Assembly (NCBI GenBank): GCA_003454605.1
Contig: DMKD01000268.1
Coordinates: 3,216-9,836 of the forward strand
DNA length: 6,621 bases
Origin: Spirochaeta sp.
GTDB lineage: Bacteria > Spirochaetota > Spirochaetia > UBA9216
Reading direction: 5' to 3'
Position numbers and translations under genes: made by a program. Shown here piece by piece: positions 1-5,761 of this stretch; positions within the stretch are counted from its first letter, which is position 1, and each line of letters starts with the position of its first letter. Below the pieces are notes generated by a model. That model was not told the origin of the DNA, did not search any database, and saw nothing but the letters and a program-made list of their open reading frames with translations.

Positions 1-300
1 CCCTATCTTCTGGATATGGAGAATATCTGGCTGAAAAAACACGGGGAACGGCAGGAGCTTTCACCAAAAGAAATGTCGCTTCTGCTGACACTGGCTGAGT
101 CACCGGAAAAGCCTCTCAGCCAGGAAACCCTGTATGAAAAGGTATGGAACAACAGCTATGGAGATCTGACTACAGTATCCGTACACATTCAGCGCCTGAG
201 AAAAAAGCTGGAAAATAATCCGGCAAAACCGGCATTTATTAAAACTTCTTACGGATTCGGATACTATCTCAGTGTAAATGAGGATAAGTATGACGCTTAA
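1..300 (+). CDS. OmpR/PhoB-family response regulator, C-terminal DNA-binding part (5' truncated)
   Basis: The reading frame is open from base 1, so this is the last 99 residues of a gene that begins outside the window. What remains is a complete winged-helix effector domain: an LSPKEMSLLLTLAESP segment (first helix, the LT.KEF.LL pattern of the family), an ETLYEKVW segment, then the recognition helix with TTVSVHIQRLRKKLE, and finally the wing hairpin IKTSYGFGYYL, which matches the family's I.T..G.GY. signature. The receiver domain that would carry the phosphorylated aspartate is not in the window. Its stop overlaps the start of the kinase gene downstream, so the two form a two-component operon. 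By family knowledge it is a DNA-binding transcription regulator activated by that kinase; its targets cannot be read from the sequence. Confidence 0.93.
   Translation, partial: PYLLDMENIWLKKHGERQELSPKEMSLLLTLAESPEKPLSQETLYEKVWNNSYGDLTTVSVHIQRLRKKLENNPAKPAFIKTSYGFGYYLSVNEDKYDA
280..284 (+). promoter_or_regulatory. Shine-Dalgarno site that sets the kinase start at 290
   Basis: GAGGA lies five bases before the ATG at 290. The earlier in-frame ATG at 278 has no purine-rich site before it, so 290 is the better start. Confidence 0.6.
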
Positions 301-1654
301 CAAACGAATAAAATTTCTTGCAGCGACCATCCTCTTTCTCCCGCTTACAGCGCTGCTTATGACAGCTGTGTCATTTTCGATCTCATGGACTATGGGATGG
401 AAAGATTCAGAGGGACTCTCTGTTCCTCGGTTTCTGCATGCACCACTGTTAAGCGCCCTCCGCGGCGAAGAAGTTAGAGACTCAAAATTTGCCGGAATAG
501 TTATGGTTGTTGATGATGAAGGACAAATTATCTATGCCCCCCAAAAAGCCCGGAAAGAAATTGACAACATGAACTGGACGAGCATGGAAGATGCCTACAC
601 TGCCCTGATGACAAACCTTCCTAATATTCCTATCAATATGATTGTTTATAATTATCAAGGCCGTTCCGGTGTAGTAATTTACCTTGAACACTTCTTCGCC
701 GGTAGAAAATTGTTTAGAACAAGCGCATTAATAATTTTTTCAATGTATTTCGGGTTGATAGTCCTGCCGGTACTGCTGATGAGTATAATTGCAAGACCCA
801 TGCTGCGTTCTTTTCTTGCTCTGGAAACCGCTGCAGTTGAAATTGGACGCGGCAATCTTGATACGCCGATTCAGATGATTCCCGGTAGATTAGGCAGGAA
901 CAAGCACGGTTTAAATGAGCTTCAATCTCTAGTCAAAGCATTTGAACAGATGCGTGTTGAGCTGAAAGAAAATCATGAAAATCAGGGCAGAATCATGATG
1001 GCAATCTCACACGATCTAAAAACTCCGCTTACCCTGATAAAGGGTTATGTTGAAGCGCTTAAAGACGGAATGGCAAATAACCCTCAAGAGGTAGCTGAAT
1101 ACGCTGAAATCATTCATGACCGCTCAATGCTTCTTGAAGAACGTATAAATGATTTAATCTACTTTGCAAAATTAAGAACCTCAGACTGGCAGGCCAGATT
1201 TAATGAATTCTCACTCACAGAGATGATTGATGAGGCAGCTGAAATTTTTAGAAACGACTCACTGATACGGAAAAGGGAATTTATCTTTAACTCAACGCTT
1301 AATGCTGATCTGATGATCCGGGGAGACCGGAAGCTGCTGTTTCAGGTATTCGAAAACCTCTTCGATAACGCCTGCCGTTATACAACCAGAAACGACAAAA
1401 TCGTGATCACGGCCGGGTTATCCGATAGTACAGCAAAAGTAACTTTTGAAGATTCGGGAAAAGGTATCGGCAAAGAACATCAGGCACAGATATTCGACAG
1501 TTTTTACCGCGCCGATTCAGGTAGAAATACACGTGGAATTGGTATTGGTCTAACCTCAGCTAAAACCATAATTGAAAACCACGGCGGCAGCATCTATTAT
1601 GCAGACTCTGACCTCGGCGGTGCCGGCTTTGTAATCGAACTGCCAATTATCTAA
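290..1654 (+). CDS. Membrane sensor histidine kinase (HAMP, HisKA, HATPase), partner of the upstream regulator
   Basis: This is a 454-residue classical sensor kinase that autophosphorylates on histidine and should pass the phosphate to the response regulator encoded just upstream, with which it overlaps by 11 bases. Domains in order: first membrane helix at about residues 7-33, a small extracytoplasmic sensor region at about 35-142, second helix at about 144-168, a HAMP linker at about 169-226, the dimerisation and phosphoacceptor helix with SHDLKTPLT (His241), then the ATPase domain with N box ENLFDNA (Asn356, Asn360), G1 box DSGKGIG (from Asp388), F box IFDSFYRAD and G2 box GIGIGLT (about 416-421). 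All catalytic motifs are intact. The sensor region matches no domain I recognise, so the signal is unknown. The start could be 278 (four residues longer), but 290 has the ribosome binding site. Confidence 0.93.
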   Translation: MTLNKRIKFLAATILFLPLTALLMTAVSFSISWTMGWKDSEGLSVPRFLHAPLLSALRGEEVRDSKFAGIVMVVDDEGQIIYAPQKARKEIDNMNWTSMEDAYTALMTNLPNIPINMIVYNYQGRSGVVIYLEHFFAGRKLFRTSALIIFSMYFGLIVLPVLLMSIIARPMLRSFLALETAAVEIGRGNLDTPIQMIPGRLGRNKHGLNELQSLVKAFEQMRVELKENHENQGRIMMAISHDLKTPLTLIKGYVEALKDGMANNPQEVAEYAEIIHDRSMLLEERINDLIYFAKLRTSDWQARFNEFSLTEMIDEAAEIFRNDSLIRKREFIFNSTLNADLMIRGDRKLLFQVFENLFDNACRYTTRNDKIVITAGLSDSTAKVTFEDSGKGIGKEHQAQIFDSFYRADSGRNTRGIGIGLTSAKTIIENHGGSIYYADSDLGGAGFVIELPII

Positions 1655-1662
1655 TTAGATAA
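1647..1662. repeat. 16-base perfect palindrome over the kinase stop codon
   Basis: TTATCTAATTAGATAA reads the same on both strands and includes the TAA stop at 1652-1654. It is AT-rich and has no loop or clear T-tract, so it is a poor intrinsic terminator, although it lies exactly between two convergent genes. Confidence 0.6.
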
Positions 1663-1698
1663 CTTCTTAGTTAGATAACTTCTCAGTTATAGACTTCC
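1655..1698. repeat. Short tandem repeat, 16-base unit, two good copies plus a decayed third
   Basis: TTAGATAACTTCTTAG at 1655-1670 is followed directly by TTAGATAACTTCTCAG at 1671-1686, which differs at one position. A weaker third copy starts with TTATAGACTTCC at 1687, running into the end of the ywbE-like gene. The TTAGATAA core of each of the first two copies can pair with TTATCTAA at 1647-1654, giving two alternative hairpins. Confidence 0.6.
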
Positions 1699-1877
1699 TT
1701 CACCCGTCCTACCTGACCGTCTTCAAGCCGAACCTTGATGCCGTGCGGGTGGGTCGGGCTTTTTGTTAACAAATCTGCTACAACACCCTCAGTCAACTTT
1801 CCAGTTCTCTGATCTTTCTTAAGTACTATGGCTACTTTCAGGCCGATTTTAATATTTACTCTTGTTTTTCCATCCAT
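1683..1877 (-). CDS. ywbE: YwbE-family (DUF2196) small conserved protein
   Basis: This is a 64-residue protein with the highly conserved pattern of the YwbE family: a basic N-terminus (MDGKTRVNIKIG), then VAIVLKKDQRTGKLTEG, then SPTHPHGIKVRLEDGQVGR near the C-terminus. Its length is about that of Bacillus subtilis YwbE. The biochemical function of the family is not established. The compact beta-rich pattern with a KOW-like GIKVRLEDG segment would suit nucleic-acid or ribosome binding, but that is inference. The start at 1877 was chosen because it begins the family-conserved region; an upstream in-frame ATG at 1895 would add six residues (MILSAI) that are not typical. Neither start has a clear ribosome binding site. 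The gene is divergent from the HesB-like gene, 22 bases away, and converges on the kinase gene upstream. Confidence 0.88.
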   Translation of the reverse strand: MDGKTRVNIKIGLKVAIVLKKDQRTGKLTEGVVADLLTKSPTHPHGIKVRLEDGQVGRVKEVYN

Positions 1878-1890
1878 GATAGCTGATAAT
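1862..1890 (+). promoter_or_regulatory. Possible sigma-70 promoter for the HesB-like gene
   Basis: TTGTTT at 1862-1867 and GATAAT at 1885-1890 are separated by 17 bases. Transcription would start near 1897, only a few bases before the ATG at 1900, which fits the absence of a ribosome binding site. The -35 match is weak (three of six). The site lies partly inside the divergent ywbE-like gene. Confidence 0.35.
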
Positions 1891-1904
1891 ATCATTATTA
1901 TGAT
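1884..1904. repeat. Two overlapping inverted repeats in the ywbE/HesB-like divergent gap
   Basis: TGATA-A-TATCA at 1884-1894 is an odd-centre palindrome. ATCAT-TATT-ATGAT at 1891-1904 is a second inverted repeat that covers the HesB-like start. They fill the 22-base space between the two divergent starts and could be an operator or a start-site hairpin; AT-rich chance is also possible. Confidence 0.4.
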
Positions 1905-2187
1905 GTGTATAACAGATGAAGCAACTGGTATTATTCAGGAAATGCAGAAAGAAATGACTCCCGACTTATATCTAACCCTTTTTTCCGGTGGTGTAGGCTG
2001 CGGTGCCCCGGTTATCAAACTTGAAATGAAACCAGCGCTTGAAGATGATATCATTGAGAACATATCCGGTTTCGAAATACGCATTCGGCCTGCTATAATG
2101 AAATTCCTGCCTGATGCCGAAATCCTGGTTGAAGACACTTTCTGGGGTAAAAAGCTGAAAGTTAAAACCGTATATGGATGCAGATAG
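1900..2187 (+). CDS. HesB/IscA-like (A-type) iron-sulfur carrier relative
   Basis: This is a 95-residue protein of the HesB/IscA fold. It starts with an ITDEATGIIQEM helix typical of the family, followed by a beta strand leading to SGGVGCGAPVIKLEM, which carries a cysteine in the GCG position used for metal or cluster binding, then FEIRIRP and a C-terminal DTFWGKKLKVKTVYGCR with one cysteine next to last. Canonical A-type carriers have three ligand cysteines, one internal and two in a C-terminal CGCG motif; here only one terminal cysteine remains. Members bind iron or iron-sulfur clusters in the cytoplasm; the specific role here is unknown. The start is uncertain between the adjacent ATGs at 1900 and 1903. 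An ATG at 1876 is also in frame but would add non-conserved residues. The last 14 bases overlap the membrane protein gene downstream, suggesting co-translation. Confidence 0.75.
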   Translation: MMCITDEATGIIQEMQKEMTPDLYLTLFSGGVGCGAPVIKLEMKPALEDDIIENISGFEIRIRPAIMKFLPDAEILVEDTFWGKKLKVKTVYGCR

Positions 2188-2785
2188 AGTCAGGCACATA
2201 TTCAGATTCGTAGTCACCCTGACGGCAATTTTCGGAACAACAGCACGTATAATATTGTCATTCACAATCGGTTTCGGTTTTCCGATATTTCTTTATTTTA
2301 CAATTCAGAGCAATATCATGGTCTGCATTTTCCTCGTAATCAATCTTGTCAAAAGTACAAAAGAGTCAAGTATTTCATCACTGCTGCATGGAGGAATACT
2401 TCTCTATATATTAATCACAGGAATTATTTTCAACATTGTGCTTGCTCCGGGAATCAAAACATCTGGTTTCAATCTGGTCGTTGTAAGCATCAACCATACC
2501 GTTACACCAATTCTGTTTCTTACCGAATGGCTTTTTACCGAATCTCACGGCCGCCTTAAATGGCGACATCTGCGGATCTGGCTTATTTACCCTGCTCTCT
2601 ACCTCTTCGCCTCAAGTGTTGAGGGCGCTGTTACAGACGTCTTTCGTTATCCATTTCTCGACTTTCTAAATCAGAAACCTGCCGCTTATTTCACAGGGCT
2701 GGCTATAATCATCGCTGCATTTATTGCGGTCAGCGCTGTAATTGTTTTAACTGATAAAAAACTTAAAGCAGCAGGCTCAGCCTGA
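2174..2785 (+). CDS. Pr6Pr-family six-helix integral membrane protein
   Basis: This is a 203-residue very hydrophobic protein with about six membrane helices, near residues 11-33, 37-58, 68-91, 99-121, 132-150 and 172-192. It shows the hallmarks of the Pr6Pr family (FAR-17a/AIG1-like): YFTIQSNI at 41-48 in the second helix, INHTVTPILFLTEWL at about 106-120 in the fourth, and WLIYPALYL followed by a YPFLDF segment (159-164) after the fifth. These conserved polar residues inside the membrane (the QSN triad and the His of NHTVTP) suggest an active or binding site. Eukaryotic AIG1/ADTRP relatives are threonine hydrolases of fatty-acid esters of hydroxy fatty acids, but a similar reaction here is only a guess. 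It starts inside the end of the HesB-like gene with no strong ribosome binding site, which fits translational coupling. Its end overlaps the convergent kinase gene by 23 bases. Confidence 0.85.
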   Translation: MDADRVRHIFRFVVTLTAIFGTTARIILSFTIGFGFPIFLYFTIQSNIMVCIFLVINLVKSTKESSISSLLHGGILLYILITGIIFNIVLAPGIKTSGFNLVVVSINHTVTPILFLTEWLFTESHGRLKWRHLRIWLIYPALYLFASSVEGAVTDVFRYPFLDFLNQKPAAYFTGLAIIIAAFIAVSAVIVLTDKKLKAAGSA

Positions 2786-3836
2786 ATGTTGTGCCGTTTC
2801 CCGGCAGATATTCATATTTAGCTCCGAGCTGATCACAGAGGGTCTTTATGAGCTTCAGTCCCAGACCGTTATATTCATCACGACCCGGCAGAAATGTCGG
2901 AGCATTATTTTTCAACTCAATAATTGTCTCTTGGCCTTCGATTCTTAATACAATTTCTAACTTCGGGATCTCAACAAGGGGAAGACTGTACTTTACTGCA
3001 TTCGTCAGTACTTCGTTGACAATAAGCCCCAGGGATGTAGCCTGTTCAATGCTGAGCTCAGTCAAGGGTACGTCAATCCGGTAATCCACCAGAAGCCTTC
3101 CTTCACCTATTCCGGAAAGAATATCTTCAACTAGCTGTGGGAGATATTCACTCAGAGATGGTGTGGCTATCTTATTACCCTTGTATAGCTGTTCATGAAC
3201 TCTTGATATCGAATATATTCTGCGAATAAGTTTCTCGGCTTCTCCTATAAAGTTCTGATCAATGCTGCGGTTGATCTGAAGCTGTATCAGGCTTTTTACA
3301 ATATTTAGATTGTTTTTTACCCGGTGGTGGACTTCATGAATCAGAATCTCCTTCTCATTCACCGACTGCCGCAGTTTCCTCTCGGCGGTTCGGCGGCGTT
3401 CGATCTCAACTTCAATCTCATAATAATAATCACTCAAATATCCCAGAATTGTTCCGATTGTTATCCCTGTAATCTCCGCAATAAGTTTGCTTTCCGGGGC
3501 ATATTCCGGATGCCCGAGTAATCGAAACATCAGAAGATTCATCGGCAACGCCAGAATCCCCATTAAAATTCCGCCCTTGAACCCGCATGAAAATGAGACG
3601 GCAATCAATGGAATTATTATGAAATAGTTTGCCGATATTTTAAGTCGATTCCCGAAAAGCATAATAACCAACGAATATATTATCAAACTGATGCCGATCA
3701 TCAACAGTTTATTGAAACTGCTTCTGCTTGTATGCAGATTACGCAGGAACCTGTCTAAGTGCAGGACGATAAATCGTTCGGATGAAAACCTTATTTTCTC
3801 TGTTTCATTCATATCATCAATCATAGTATTCAGCAT
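2763..3836 (-). CDS. Membrane-anchored HisKA_2-type sensor histidine kinase
   Basis: This is a 357-residue kinase. After a charged N-terminal stretch (1-42) come four likely membrane helices at about 44-62, 70-86, 87-107 and 118-136, then a charged coiled-coil-like linker (138-165). The phosphoacceptor region EVHHRVKNNLNIVKSLIQLQ (168-187) is the HisKA_2 signature, with His171 the likely phosphorylated residue. The ATPase domain has a good N box, NEVLTNAVKYS (274-284), and a good G2 box, GLGLKLIKTLCDQLG (324-338). The G1 box is altered: ELKNNAPTFLP (307-317) where DNGxGLP is usual. No PAS or GAF sensor is present, so sensing would be through the membrane part, which loosely resembles compact four-helix modules such as DUF4118. 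It is divergent from a single-domain receiver gene that is the obvious partner. In-frame ATGs at 3824 and 3812 are alternative starts. Confidence 0.9.
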   Translation of the reverse strand: MLNTMIDDMNETEKIRFSSERFIVLHLDRFLRNLHTSRSSFNKLLMIGISLIIYSLVIMLFGNRLKISANYFIIIPLIAVSFSCGFKGGILMGILALPMNLLMFRLLGHPEYAPESKLIAEITGITIGTILGYLSDYYYEIEVEIERRRTAERKLRQSVNEKEILIHEVHHRVKNNLNIVKSLIQLQINRSIDQNFIGEAEKLIRRIYSISRVHEQLYKGNKIATPSLSEYLPQLVEDILSGIGEGRLLVDYRIDVPLTELSIEQATSLGLIVNEVLTNAVKYSLPLVEIPKLEIVLRIEGQETIIELKNNAPTFLPGRDEYNGLGLKLIKTLCDQLGAKYEYLPGNGTTFRLSLLL

Positions 3837-3900
3837 TAAAAAAATCCAGCCTATGACAAAAATGGATCATGCATACACCTGTTCAGTCTGTGCATTTTTA

Positions 3901-3929
3901 TTGAGAATTTATATTTCATGTGTTATGAT
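3901..3929 (+). promoter_or_regulatory. Sigma-70 promoter of the receiver gene, with extended -10
   Basis: TTGAGA at 3901-3906, a 17-base spacer, and TATGAT at 3924-3929 preceded by TGT (3921-3923), an extended -10. Transcription should start near 3936, about 22 bases before the TTG start codon. The position rules out translation from the ATG at 3927, which lies inside the -10 element. Confidence 0.65.
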
Positions 3930-3934
3930 GTCAC
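3908..3934 (-). promoter_or_regulatory. Weak candidate promoter for the HisKA_2 kinase
   Basis: On the minus strand GTGACA (3934-3929) and TATAAA (3913-3908) are separated by 15 bases, which is short. Transcription would start near 3901, leaving a leader of about 65 bases. It would overlap the receiver gene promoter on the other strand. Confidence 0.3.
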
Positions 3935-3946
3935 ACACTTCTATTC

Positions 3947-3951
3947 AGGAG
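3947..3951 (+). promoter_or_regulatory. Shine-Dalgarno site that sets the TTG start of the receiver gene
   Basis: AGGAG ends six bases before the in-frame TTG at 3958. No other start codon nearby has such a site, so it decides the start of the receiver gene. Confidence 0.7.
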
Positions 3952-3957
3952 CTTCTT

Positions 3958-4338
3958 TTGAAAGAACAGAGAATACTTATCGTTGAGGATGAGGGAATTG
4001 CAGCCCTAGAAATAAAAGAACTCCTAGAACAGGAAGGATATGAAGTCGGCGAACCGGTAGATACTGCGAATAAAGTCGTTGAAGCAGTCCTCGGCAGCAG
4101 AATCGATCTGATTCTGATGGATATAAATCTGAACGGTTTTATTGACGGGATTGATGCTGCGCAGAGAATCAAGATAATGAAAGACATCCCAATTATCTAC
4201 CTGACAGCATATCCGAACAACATGATAGAACAACGGGCGTTAAAAACAAGGCCTGCTGCCTACCTGGAAAAGCCGGTACAAACCGACAAACTTTTGAAAA
4301 TTATAGATGAAACCCTATCGTTTCAGACTTTGCATTAA
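3958..4338 (+). CDS. Single-domain (CheY-like) response regulator
   Basis: This 126-residue protein is one receiver domain and nothing else. Starting from TTG 3958, ILIVEDE places the acidic pair at Glu10 and Asp11, LMDINL puts the phosphoacceptor at Asp55, YLTAYPN gives the switch Thr83, and YLEKP gives the conserved Lys105, so the phosphorylation site is complete. The DIN(L)NG.IDGI.AA pattern after the aspartate is typical of receivers paired with HisKA_2 kinases. There is no DNA-binding or enzymatic output domain, so it must act by protein contact, as a phosphate relay or on a distant target. It is divergent from the HisKA_2 kinase, 121 bases away, which is its likely phosphodonor. A longer reading with ATG starts at 3691, 3850 or 3927 is open but lacks homology, and 3927 is inside the promoter. 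Confidence 0.9.
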   Translation: MKEQRILIVEDEGIAALEIKELLEQEGYEVGEPVDTANKVVEAVLGSRIDLILMDINLNGFIDGIDAAQRIKIMKDIPIIYLTAYPNNMIEQRALKTRPAAYLEKPVQTDKLLKIIDETLSFQTLH

Positions 4339-4351
4339 TCTGTCGTTAACA

Positions 4352-4561
4352 CTATATATTATTTCTGAGATTTTTAAGATCAACCCGATATCTGTCCAGT
4401 ACACCGACACGCAGATGGGCCTGAAACAGTGAGCATCCGTTTTGAATATTGTCGATGATTGCGGCAAGCTCCCGGTTTGAAAAAAATCTGGCAGCCTGCC
4501 TGAAAAAGAGCTCCTGCCGTTCAGGAGCCAGCGAATAAATCCATGTTTTCAGATCTGTCAT
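4352..4561 (-). CDS. Unrecognised 69-residue protein downstream of the alcohol dehydrogenase
   Basis: I do not recognise this protein. It is soluble, probably all-helical and rich in charged residues, with WIYSLAPERQELFFRQAARFF near the N-terminus, then NRELAAIIDNIQ, one cysteine (Cys43), and a basic tail (RYRVDLKNLRNN). It starts 21 bases after the dehydrogenase stop on the same strand, so it is probably the second gene of that operon. A GGA close to the ATG is only a weak ribosome binding site. It ends 13 bases from the convergent receiver gene. It fills the space between two sound genes with no competing frame, and its amino-acid pattern looks like a real helical protein, but there is no homology to prove it. 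It could be a small regulator or partner of the dehydrogenase; that is a guess from position. Confidence 0.6.
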   Translation of the reverse strand: MTDLKTWIYSLAPERQELFFRQAARFFSNRELAAIIDNIQNGCSLFQAHLRVGVLDRYRVDLKNLRNNI

Positions 4562-4582
4562 TTTCCGAGAGTGCTGCCCAAT

Positions 4583-5755
4583 TTATTCAGCAAGTTTGAA
4601 AATCTTGATAATGGCCGTTTTATCTAGTTTAACAAAATTTCCAAGAGCGGCGCTATCACCGGCCGTGGCTTTCTCTGCCATTTCATCAAAAGAATCATCG
4701 GTAATTCCAACCTCCGACAGCCGTATAGCCATTCCCATTCGTTTAAAATGCTGTTCAAGTCGATAGATTCCTTCAAGAGCAGTTTTCCAGGGATTAACAT
4801 AATCACGTTCCACGAAAAACACCCTCTCGGCAAACTGCGCAAACAACTCAACATCATGCTTATACACATACTTCATCCAGGCTGGAATAATAATCGCAAG
4901 TCCCGCGCCGTGTGCAATATCAAACATACCTGAAAGCTCATGCTCTATATCATGAGAGCCCCAGTCTCCGACACGGCCCGTGTCGAGGAGATTATTATGT
5001 GCTATAGTACCAGTCCACATCACTTCAGCCCAGGTATCATAGTCTTCAGGATTATCGAGAAGCCTCGGCGCATGATGAATAATATTTCGCATACCGGCTT
5101 CAATCAGCCTGTCGGTGAGATCAACCTGCTTCACATTTGTAAAATAACGTTCATGCATGTGAGCAAAGATATCGGCGGTTCCGTTCGCGATCTGACTTAC
5201 AGGAAGGGTAAATGCCAGCTCTGGATTACATATCGAAAAAACTGGATAAATAAAATCCGAACCGCAGGGACGCTTGAGACCGCCGTCCTCGTTAGTTATA
5301 ACACTTCCATTGCTCGACTCTGAACCTGCTGCCGGGATGGTCAGGATTGTGGCGACCTTCAGCGAACCCTGCGGTTCAGCTTTACCCGTATAAAAATCCC
5401 ATACATCGCCTTCATAGACTGCTCCGATACCAATTGCCTTTGCCGAGTCAATTACACTGCCGCCGCCGACGGCGAGTATCAGATCGATACTATGCTCACG
5501 GCAGAGGCTTACTCCCTCACGAACAAGAGATAGTCTCGGGTTGGGCTTAACTCCGGCGAGTTCAAAAACTTCGAGCCCTGCAGCCTTCAGTGAGGCTGTT
5601 ACACGATCGTAGAGACCCGTTTTTTTTATACTGCCTCCGCCGTAGTGGAGAAGCACTTTCTTTGCACCATACTCTGCGGCGAGCACGCCTGTTCGTTTTT
5701 CGGAATCTTTTCCGAATATTATCTGTGTGGGGTTCTTAAAATCAAAATTATTCAT
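4583..5755 (-). CDS. Iron-containing alcohol dehydrogenase, BdhA/YqhD-like (NAD(P)H-dependent)
   Basis: This is a 390-residue group III (iron-type) alcohol dehydrogenase that interconverts alcohols and aldehydes in the cytoplasm. Near the N-terminus is FDFKNPTQIIFGK, then a YGGGSIKKTG segment (38-47), as in the NADPH-dependent YqhD/BdhA subfamily. The dinucleotide-binding GGGSVIDSAKAIG is at 97-109. The four metal ligands are present: Asp195 and His199 in ADIFAH, His272 in DIEHELSG and His282 in IAHGAGLAI. Length is normal for the family. The substrate is probably butanal or another short aldehyde, but this cannot be fixed from sequence. The start at 5755 gives the usual N-terminus; the ATG at 5773 adds six atypical residues. 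There is no ribosome binding site and the promoter points to a leaderless message. It is divergent from thioredoxin and followed by a small unknown gene. An A8 run lies inside the coding strand near residue 46. Confidence 0.93.
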   Translation of the reverse strand: MNNFDFKNPTQIIFGKDSEKRTGVLAAEYGAKKVLLHYGGGSIKKTGLYDRVTASLKAAGLEVFELAGVKPNPRLSLVREGVSLCREHSIDLILAVGGGSVIDSAKAIGIGAVYEGDVWDFYTGKAEPQGSLKVATILTIPAAGSESSNGSVITNEDGGLKRPCGSDFIYPVFSICNPELAFTLPVSQIANGTADIFAHMHERYFTNVKQVDLTDRLIEAGMRNIIHHAPRLLDNPEDYDTWAEVMWTGTIAHNNLLDTGRVGDWGSHDIEHELSGMFDIAHGAGLAIIIPAWMKYVYKHDVELFAQFAERVFFVERDYVNPWKTALEGIYRLEQHFKRMGMAIRLSEVGITDDSFDEMAEKATAGDSAALGNFVKLDKTAIIKIFKLAE

Positions 5756-5761
5756 GATAAC

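Noticed and set aside
278..289. ATG at 278 as start of the first kinase
   Set aside because: No ribosome binding site before it, whereas GAGGA precedes the ATG at 290 at good spacing.
537..547. C6A5 run in the first kinase as a phase-variable tract
   Set aside because: Too short to be convincingly hypermutable, and the frame reads through normally.
1828..1899. ATGs at 1828 and 1876 as starts of the HesB-like gene
   Set aside because: The added residues are not part of the family, overlap the divergent ywbE-like gene, and lie upstream of the likely promoter start point.
1972..2265. 97-residue open frame on the minus strand opposite the HesB-like and Pr6Pr genes
   Set aside because: Shadow of two genes with clear family signatures.
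2754..2784. Intrinsic terminator for the HisKA_2 kinase
   Set aside because: The five-base stem lies upstream of the stop codon and the T-run is about ten bases away, too far for a standard terminator.
3919..3935. CRP/FNR-like site TGTGT-N7-TCACA over the receiver promoter -10
   Set aside because: The spacing is one base too long for the usual N6 site and the left half deviates; chance match is likely.
3691..3957. Long N-terminal extension of the receiver protein
   Set aside because: It overlaps the divergent kinase and the receiver's own promoter; homology to receivers begins at 3958.
4940..5323. 127-residue open frame opposite the dehydrogenase
   Set aside because: Antisense shadow of a well-supported enzyme gene; basic, low-quality sequence with no recognised motif.
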